Both the position numbers and the translations under genes were made by a program. Below are positions 31,906-37,069 of a stretch of 37,069 nucleotides of DNA, piece after piece. Numbering within the stretch: position 1 is the stretch's first letter; the number at the start of each line of letters is the position of its first letter. This DNA comes from Clostridia bacterium (GTDB lineage: Bacteria > Bacillota > Clostridia > Oscillospirales > Acutalibacteraceae). Where the stretch lies: NCBI GenBank assembly GCA_017407705.1, contig JAFQWA010000028.1:1-37069 (forward strand), read 5' to 3'. The notes beneath the pieces are model-generated. The model searched no databases, was not told where the DNA came from, and worked only from the letters and a program-made list of their open reading frames with translations.

Positions 31906-32811
31906 ATGAAAAAAGGAATCAATATGGGCGATCATCTTGAGTTAAAAAAGCATTCGGACAGAGAATTTGTGTATCCCATAAAGGATTGGTACTTTGATGT
32001 TTTGGCAGGGCTTGATTTTGACCATATTCGTTTGCCTGCCAGATGGTCAGATCATTGTGATGACAGCTTTAAAATACAGGACTATTTTATGCAGGCGGTC
32101 AAAAAGGCAGTTGATGACTTTTTAGCTCGCGGCTACAAGGTAGTTTTGAATGTCCATCATTTTAACGGTGCTACTCAGGACCCCAAGGCTTATCAGGATC
32201 AGCTGTTTTGCTTGTGGCGTCAGATAGGTGAAGCATTTGCTGATTACCCCGACACCCTTATATTTGAGGTTATGAACGAGCCTCAGCACATGGTATCTGC
32301 CGCTGACTGGAATGACGTGCAGAACAAGGCGGTAGAGGTTATTCGTGAAACCAACAAAACCAGAAAAATTATGATCGGTGGCGTTAACTGGAACGGTTAC
32401 GACGGACTGCTTCAGGTAGAGCCTCCAAAAGACCATAATCTTATCGCCACCTTCCATTATTACCACCCCATGTCATTTACCCATCAGGGGGCCCGTTGGT
32501 CACCTGAAAATACTGATCTCAAAGGTATTAAGTGGATGGGCACTGAGGATGAGGTAAAGGCAATTAAACAGCATTTTCAGTTGGTTTATGATTGGAGCAA
32601 GGCAAAGGGCATAGAGGTAAATTTAGGTGAGTTTGGCGCATATCAAACTGGAGATATGGAGTCCCGTGTGAGATGGACTAAATGTGTGCGTGAAACTGCA
32701 GAGGAGTTCGGATTCTCATTTACTTATTGGGAGTTTAACTACGGATTTGGTATCTGTGAAAGGGAAGCACCGGTGCTTCGTAAACCCTTGGTAGATGCTC
32801 TGCTTGGATAA
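31906..32811 (+). CDS. Glycoside hydrolase family 5 (cellulase-type), no signal peptide
   Basis: Retaining glycosidase cleaving beta-linked glucans or mannans, or oligosaccharides of these. The 301-residue TIM barrel shows DFDHIRLPARW, VVLNVHH, the acid/base Glu125 in EVMNEP, FHYYHP, and the nucleophile Glu242 in VNLGEFGAY. The chosen ATG follows GAAAGG and gives MKKGINMGDHLE. The open frame reaches back 54 bases to a TTG, but that overlaps the promoter and still gives no signal peptide. A cytoplasmic role on imported oligosaccharides is inferred. The fine specificity is unknown. Confidence 0.9.
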   Translation: MKKGINMGDHLELKKHSDREFVYPIKDWYFDVLAGLDFDHIRLPARWSDHCDDSFKIQDYFMQAVKKAVDDFLARGYKVVLNVHHFNGATQDPKAYQDQLFCLWRQIGEAFADYPDTLIFEVMNEPQHMVSAADWNDVQNKAVEVIRETNKTRKIMIGGVNWNGYDGLLQVEPPKDHNLIATFHYYHPMSFTHQGARWSPENTDLKGIKWMGTEDEVKAIKQHFQLVYDWSKAKGIEVNLGEFGAYQTGDMESRVRWTKCVRETAEEFGFSFTYWEFNYGFGICEREAPVLRKPLVDALLG

Positions 32812-32815
32812 AATA

Positions 32816-32852
32816 AAAACGCTTAACGGATCATTCCGTTAAGCGTTTTTTA
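32816..32852. terminator. Bidirectional terminator
   Basis: AAAACGCTTAACGGA/TCCGTTAAGCGTTTT stem with a TCAT loop and a T run, between the convergent GH5 and dockerin genes. Confidence 0.88.
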
Positions 32853-32855
32853 TTT

Positions 32856-34892
32856 TTATAATGCCAATAACATTCGTTTTAATAACAGCATATCCGATGC
32901 AGTTACCTTGTAGTCGCCGTCTAAGTCGGCATCCAGGCTGATGGTATCAACGGTTAAAAGATGGCGTTTTAACAGCAGCAGGTCAGATGCATTCATATTG
33001 GTATCATTGTTTAGATCACCGTAAACAGCGGGTTTGTTTGCACCGGGCATCCAGTAAGTGCCACCTGATTCGTAAGCACCAAGGTCAGCAGCGGTGCCGC
33101 TAAAACTGTCGTTGTAACCGGGAAGAGCTATCGCCTTATCAACAGCCTCACCGCTTGGAATATAGCGGTTATTAACGGGCAACTGATCTTTAATAAGATT
33201 GTTTTCCACAACGGGGCCCAGAGCACTTGTAACATACTCTACTCTACCTGATAACAGGTTGTTCTTAATTTGTGTACCCTCTTGAGTGGAGTCAGCATCC
33301 TTAGGCCAACCCTGAATAGCCTGACCGCAGTTGAATACAGTGTTATGGTATATCAGGTTGTTTTTAGAGGGAGTATTCAAGGCAATACCTGCCTGATTTG
33401 TGTTCCAAACAACGTTTCTGTAAACCTGCATACCTGATGTGCCGTTATCCAGATAAATACCGCAGGAGCCGTTAATATCGGTATCGTGTACCCAGTTGTA
33501 GCGGATAACCGAGTTAACTGCTGCACGGTGATACATATAAATACATCCGCCGTCGTAGGTTAAATAGTCGGACTCTGATACGTCGTTATACTCAATAATC
33601 GTATCTCTTATTTCGGAGTCGTAGCCGTCGTAAGTGAAATAAATAAGGAATCTGCCTGAACGTTTTAAGGTGTTGTGGGAGATAACGTTTCCCGCTTTAG
33701 CACCCTCCACAAACACGCCTGAGTTGTATCCGCCTGCCCAGTTGATATCGTGAATATAGCAGTTGGTAACAGTGTTGTGGTTACCTGCAATCATAATGCC
33801 ACTGGTCATAGTGTAGGCAATTTCAGAGTTTTTCCAGGTGTTGTAATCGCCGTGGAAGTGGTTTCCGTTATAGGCCTTTTGCAGAGTGGTGTAGCCGTCG
33901 GCATTGTCAAAGAAGTTGCAGTAAAACACATCAACGTTATCCATTGTGCAGTGGTTTGAGCCACTGTCAACACCAACACCGCCGCCGATTATGGTAAGGT
34001 TTTCAAGGTTTATGTAGCTGCAGCCGTAGTAGTCGAAAGCATCTTTACGTGCTTGTACCCAGATCTCGTCCACCTCAGGCTTTTCACCGTCGGGCATCAG
34101 CACGTAAAGCTCACCGGTTTCGTTGTTGTAAAAGTATTCACGGGCAACGTCCAGTCCGCAAAGGGCACCGGTAAGGTAATACCAAACACCTGCTTGAGGA
34201 GTGTAAAGGTCGCCGCCGTCGTTTACGGGAGAGTCAAAGGTAAGCTGATCCTCCTCGCTGTAAGTAGCAATAGTACGGGTGAAGGAAACGTACTGGTCCA
34301 CCTCTCTGCCGGTCCAGGTATATACCTTAGCGCCGGTCCAGTCACCTGCAGGGAGCATATAGTCGTAAATACCGTTTTGACCGGTACCCACCTTTGCAAT
34401 AGCACGTTCCTGCAAAAGCACGTTATCCGCATCAATGTTGGGCCAACGGGCTTCCACCAGATTTTTAAACTCACCCTCAGTGTACCACAGTGCGTGATTA
34501 ACATCGGGTTTGTTGGGCAGAGTAGTCTTGTAAATATTACCGTCATACTGTGTCCACTTGGTCTGCACAGGGTCGTAAGTGGTGATAATAGCCTCAGCAC
34601 CCTCAGCACCCTTTATGGTGTAGGGAGCATCAGCAGTGCCGTTTTGCTCGTAGAACACGATATTCTCTCTGTAGATACCGCTGTCAACAATCAGAGTATC
34701 GCCTGCTTTGAGTTGACTTTTTCCTTTGCCGATAGAGGCAAACGGTCTTTCCTTAGTGCCGGGATTATCGTCTCTGCCTGTGGCTTGTGAAACGTAGTAG
34801 ATGTTGCCGCCATCAGCCTGAACGGTAGGCAGGGCAAACATGGTTATAAGTAATGCTGTGATGAGAATAAACGAAAAGATGCGAGTTTTCAT
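32856..34892 (-). CDS. Secreted parallel beta-helix protein with C-terminal dockerin
   Basis: Probable polysaccharide-acting or binding protein exported and docked to a cohesin. The 678 residues comprise a signal peptide (1-26, ending VQADG), a DUF1565-like start (IYYVSQATGRDDNPGTKERP), a long right-handed beta-helix (about 60-600) with repeated N/D-x-I-x-x-N turns, and a type I dockerin over the last roughly 57 residues. The dockerin has two calcium-loop repeats (GDLNNDTNMNASDLLLLKR and DADLDGDYKVTASDMLLLKR). The frame is open further upstream, but AAGGAGAATTATT precedes the ATG at 34892 and only this start gives a signal peptide. A lyase role is possible; no catalytic residues could be fixed. 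Confidence 0.88.
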   Translation of the reverse strand: MKTRIFSFILITALLITMFALPTVQADGGNIYYVSQATGRDDNPGTKERPFASIGKGKSQLKAGDTLIVDSGIYRENIVFYEQNGTADAPYTIKGAEGAEAIITTYDPVQTKWTQYDGNIYKTTLPNKPDVNHALWYTEGEFKNLVEARWPNIDADNVLLQERAIAKVGTGQNGIYDYMLPAGDWTGAKVYTWTGREVDQYVSFTRTIATYSEEDQLTFDSPVNDGGDLYTPQAGVWYYLTGALCGLDVAREYFYNNETGELYVLMPDGEKPEVDEIWVQARKDAFDYYGCSYINLENLTIIGGGVGVDSGSNHCTMDNVDVFYCNFFDNADGYTTLQKAYNGNHFHGDYNTWKNSEIAYTMTSGIMIAGNHNTVTNCYIHDINWAGGYNSGVFVEGAKAGNVISHNTLKRSGRFLIYFTYDGYDSEIRDTIIEYNDVSESDYLTYDGGCIYMYHRAAVNSVIRYNWVHDTDINGSCGIYLDNGTSGMQVYRNVVWNTNQAGIALNTPSKNNLIYHNTVFNCGQAIQGWPKDADSTQEGTQIKNNLLSGRVEYVTSALGPVVENNLIKDQLPVNNRYIPSGEAVDKAIALPGYNDSFSGTAADLGAYESGGTYWMPGANKPAVYGDLNNDTNMNASDLLLLKRHLLTVDTISLDADLDGDYKVTASDMLLLKRMLLAL

Positions 34893-34920
34893 AATAATTC
34901 TCCTTATATTTGTTGCTTTG

Positions 34921-34949
34921 ATTATACTATGTAGATACACGCTTGTCAA
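34921..34949 (-). promoter_or_regulatory. Consensus promoter of the dockerin gene
   Basis: On the minus strand a perfect TTGACA, exactly 17 bases, and a perfect TATAAT, 28 bases before the ATG. The -35 box immediately follows the terminator of the upstream dehydrogenase gene. Confidence 0.88.
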
Positions 34950-34985
34950 ATAAATAGACGGTGCAGAAAACAAACTGCACCGCTT
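34950..34985 (-). terminator. Terminator of the dehydrogenase gene
   Basis: On the minus strand CGGTGCAG/CTGCACCG with a TTTGTTTT loop, then TCTATTTATTT. Confidence 0.75.
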
Positions 34986-34989
34986 TAAT

Positions 34990-35976
34990 TTACTGCTTAT
35001 AACAAACCTCGTTCTCCAGAGACTTGCCGTTGTCAAAAGACCACAGATTTTCTATAGTTACCATGGCTATTGCCTGCATAGCCTCTCGTGTAAAAAAACC
35101 TTGATGAGAGGTCATAACCACGTTGGGGAAGCTGAGCAGACGTGCCAACTCATCATCTTTTATGATCTCGTTGGAAAAGTCCTCGAAGAAATACTCACTT
35201 TCTTCCTCATACACATCCAACCCCGCACCGCCTATCTTTTTAGACTTAAGTCCGTCGATAAGAGCGGCTGAGTCGATAAGACGACCACGGGAGGTGTTGA
35301 TGATTATAACGTTATCACGCATTTTCTCAATGCTGTCACTGTTTATAATGTGGTGAGTTTCCTTGGTTAGCGGACAGTGGAGAGATATAATATCCGACTT
35401 TTCAAACAGCCTGTCTAAAGAAACGTATTCAATGTCGCTATCCTTAGCGGGATAGGGATCGTAGGCCACCACGTCCATGTGAAAACCACGGCAAATGTCC
35501 ACAAACATTCTGCCGATCTGACCTGTACCGATAATACCCGCAGTCTTACCCTTAAGGTCAACGCCCAAAAGTCCGTTGATATTAAAGTTGCTGTCCTTAG
35601 TGCGGATGTAAGCACGGTGAGTTTTGCGGTTAACGGTTAAAAGCAACGCAGCGGCGTGTTCTGCAACAGCGGCAGGTGAGTAGGCAGGAACACGGACGAT
35701 CTTAATTCTGCCTTTGGCGGCTTTTAAGTCAACGTTGTTATAACCGGCACATCTTAAAGCAATTATCTTAACACCGTTTTCGCAGAGTATGTCGATAGTT
35801 TCTTTATCAACGGTATCGTTAACAAAAACACAAACTGCATCATATCCCTTTGAAAGCACTGCAGTATCCGAGTTTAATTTGTAATCGAAATATTTTATTT
35901 TATAATCGTATTCTTTTGCTAATGGCTCAAACCAGATTTTATCGTAAGGTTTGGTGTCGTAAAAAGCAATTTTCAT
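34990..35976 (-). CDS. D-2-hydroxyacid dehydrogenase, D-lactate dehydrogenase-like
   Basis: NAD-dependent enzyme probably reducing pyruvate to D-lactate to recycle NADH in fermentation. The 328 residues show IALRCAGYNNVDL, VPAYSPAAVAEHAAALLL, the Rossmann motif GIIGTGQIGRM, SLHCPLTKETHHIIN, catalytic-type Arg in INTSRGRLID, GLDVYEEES and the catalytic His in TSHQGFFT. The combination is typical of LdhA-type enzymes. A GTG nine bases upstream is part of the AAGAGGTGA ribosome site, so the ATG at 35976 is preferred. It may be monocistronic, ending at a terminator. Related 2-hydroxyacid substrates cannot be excluded. Confidence 0.9.
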   Translation of the reverse strand: MKIAFYDTKPYDKIWFEPLAKEYDYKIKYFDYKLNSDTAVLSKGYDAVCVFVNDTVDKETIDILCENGVKIIALRCAGYNNVDLKAAKGRIKIVRVPAYSPAAVAEHAAALLLTVNRKTHRAYIRTKDSNFNINGLLGVDLKGKTAGIIGTGQIGRMFVDICRGFHMDVVAYDPYPAKDSDIEYVSLDRLFEKSDIISLHCPLTKETHHIINSDSIEKMRDNVIIINTSRGRLIDSAALIDGLKSKKIGGAGLDVYEEESEYFFEDFSNEIIKDDELARLLSFPNVVMTSHQGFFTREAMQAIAMVTIENLWSFDNGKSLENEVCYKQ

Positions 35977-36061
35977 AACTGTCACCTCTTAGAATACATT
36001 TTAACCCTAAACCTACCTAAATATCAACTGTTATTATAAAATTTTTTCGTATTTTAAAAAC

Positions 36062-36101
36062 GAGAAAACAAGAGAAAACGAGAGAAAACAAGAGAATGAG
36101 C
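36062..36101. repeat. Ten-base-periodic A-tract repeat upstream of rplM
   Basis: About four units of period 10: GAGAAAACAA, GAGAAAACGA, GAGAAAACAA, GAGAATGAGC. A4 tracts recur at 36065, 36075 and 36085, in phase with the DNA helix, a pattern expected to bend DNA. The repeat ends 41 bases before the rplM -35 box, followed by an AT-rich stretch resembling an UP element. Confidence 0.7.
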
Positions 36102-36141
36102 GAGTTATTGAATTTTAAATTAAAAAATATAAAAATAAGTG

Positions 36142-36170
36142 TTGACAAGGGGATAGGGTTGTGGTAATAT
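36142..36170 (+). promoter_or_regulatory. Promoter of rplM-rpsI
   Basis: Consensus TTGACA (36142-36147), a 17-base spacer and TAATAT (36165-36170), 58 bases before rplM. Confidence 0.75.
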
Positions 36171-36228
36171 TACTCTTGCACGAATTGAAATTAAATTTGT
36201 TTAATTAAAAAAACGGAGGGAAATTACT

Positions 36229-36657
36229 ATGTCAACCTATATGGCAAAAGCCGGCAAGGTTGAGCGTAAATGGTACATCATTGACGCAGAGGGCAAAGTC
36301 CTCGGTCGTGTTGCTGCTGTTGCTGCTACTTTGCTTCGCGGTAAAAATGAACCTATCTTCACTCCGCACGTAGATTGCGGAAACCATGTTATCATCATCA
36401 ACGCTGATAAAGCTGTTCTTACAGGTAACAAACTTGAGCAGAAGTATTATCGTCGTCACACCGGTTACATCGGCGGTCTTAAGGAAGTTAAATATGCTAC
36501 CCTTATGCAGACCAGACCTGAACTGGCTATGGAACTTGCTATCAAAGGCATGATCCCCGATAACACTATCGGCAGAGCTGCTCTTACACGTCTTCGTGTT
36601 TACAAGGGCAACGAACACAAACATTCGGCTCAGAAGCCCGAAGTTTGGGAATTTTAA
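36229..36657 (+). CDS. rplM: 50S ribosomal protein L13
   Basis: Early-assembly large-subunit protein. The 142 residues show [35 protein letters not shown], the [22 protein letters not shown] block, [13 protein letters not shown] and C-terminal [20 protein letters not shown] and [11 protein letters not shown]. The length is standard. GGAGGG precedes the ATG. It is followed 18 bp later by rpsI, the usual pair. Confidence 0.98.
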   Translation: MSTYMAKAGKVERKWYIIDAEGKVLGRVAAVAATLLRGKNEPIFTPHVDCGNHVIIINADKAVLTGNKLEQKYYRRHTGYIGGLKEVKYATLMQTRPELAMELAIKGMIPDNTIGRAALTRLRVYKGNEHKHSAQKPEVWEF

Positions 36658-36675
36658 TAGGGGAGGCAGAATAAT

Positions 36676-37069
36676 ATGTACGAAACAAAGCCTTATTTTT
36701 ACGGTACAGGCAGAAGAAAAAGTTCTGTCGCTCGTGTACGCGTTTACAACGGTACAGGTAAAATCACAATCAACGGCCGTGATATCGATGATTATTTCGG
36801 TCTTGAAACATTGAAGCTGATCGTTCGTCAGCCTATCACTCTTACAAACACAGCTGAGAAGTTTGACATCGTTTGCAACGTAACAGGCGGCGGTGTAACA
36901 GGTCAGGCAGGTGCTATCCGTCACGGTTTGTCACGTGCTTTGCTGCAGTTTGATGAGGAGCTCCGTCCTGCACTTAAGAAAGCAGGCTTCTTGACTCGTG
37001 ATCCCAGAATGAAAGAGCGTAAGAAATACGGTCTTAAGGGCGCACGTAGAGCACCCCAGTTCTCAAAGA
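36676..37069 (+). CDS. rpsI: 30S ribosomal protein S9 (3' end cut by window)
   Basis: Small-subunit protein whose C-terminal tail reaches the P-site tRNA. The 131 complete codons present show [71 protein letters not shown] and APQFSK. Only the terminal Arg codon and stop seem to be missing (the last base present is A). GGGAGG precedes the ATG. The frame was read directly from the sequence and remains open to the window edge. Confidence 0.97.
   Translation, partial: MYETKPYFYGTGRRKSSVARVRVYNGTGKITINGRDIDDYFGLETLKLIVRQPITLTNTAEKFDIVCNVTGGGVTGQAGAIRHGLSRALLQFDEELRPALKKAGFLTRDPRMKERKKYGLKGARRAPQFSK

Noticed and set aside
34893-35036. N-terminal extension of the dockerin protein by 48 residues
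   Set aside because: It has no ribosome site, would overlap the terminator and consensus promoter, and would bury the signal peptide.
36232-36924. Long minus-strand open frame opposite rplM and rpsI
   Set aside because: It is antisense to two certain ribosomal protein genes, with composition expected of a shadow frame.

Overview
The window reads as a gene-dense chromosomal segment of an anaerobic, low-to-mid GC member of the Clostridia, most likely the Oscillospirales/Ruminococcaceae. This is inferred, not proven, from gene content: rubredoxin, CoaX, an ECF-type vitamin transporter subunit, DUF5050, zinc-ribbon/RING membrane proteins, a class-D-like sortase, a cohesin-like domain and a type I dockerin. 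Shine-Dalgarno sites are strong (GGAGG type) and many intrinsic terminators and sigma-A-type promoters are visible. No rRNA, tRNA, CRISPR array, insertion sequence or phage gene was seen.

Layout. 1-403: non-coding, filled by palindromic intergenic repeats. 404-1510: rubredoxin (minus) divergent from a NodB-like deacetylase. 1625-5230: glycolytic cluster pgk-tpiA-gpmI. 5231-5651: repeat-filled gap. 5652-9900: VOC protein, coaX, ECF S component, M24 aminopeptidase and FAD oxidoreductase. 9901-10181: repeat-filled gap. 10182-11063: radical SAM protein (minus). 11185-13675: extracellular DUF5050 propeller, membrane-anchored cohesin-like protein, HAD phosphatase. 13706-15214: sodium:solute symporter (minus). 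15432-18590: Nudix, two related zinc-ribbon membrane proteins, galU. 18728-19767: rpsF-ssb-rpsR behind a near-consensus promoter and a structured leader. 19917-22045: secreted protein, its probable dedicated sortase, and a membrane protein. 22180-25975: six-gene membrane operon with a YozG-like HTH regulator and a candidate operator in the promoter. 26036-26992: Thr-rich lipoprotein (minus). 27150-30872: aminotransferase, trpS, phosphohexomutase. 30908-31723: orphan ParB/Noc-like protein (minus). 31906-32811: GH5 glycosidase without signal peptide. 32856-34892: secreted beta-helix protein with C-terminal dockerin (minus). 34990-35976: D-2-hydroxyacid dehydrogenase (minus). 36229-37069: rplM-rpsI, the latter cut by the window end.

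How parts may work together. Housekeeping parts are conventional: lower glycolysis, CoA synthesis with likely pantothenate uptake, UDP-glucose supply, translation. The accessory interest is in the cell envelope: a sortase with a neighbouring substrate, a tethered cohesin-like protein, a dockerin enzyme about 20 kb away, and an uncharacterised all-membrane operon with its own HTH gene.

The most striking non-coding signal is a 145-bp dispersed element present three times. It folds into four successive hairpins, and the copies differ by paired compensatory changes that preserve the stems. Each copy lies beyond the 3' end of a gene, in that gene's orientation. Many start codons were chosen by Shine-Dalgarno spacing and differ from the longest open frame; the reasons are given per gene.
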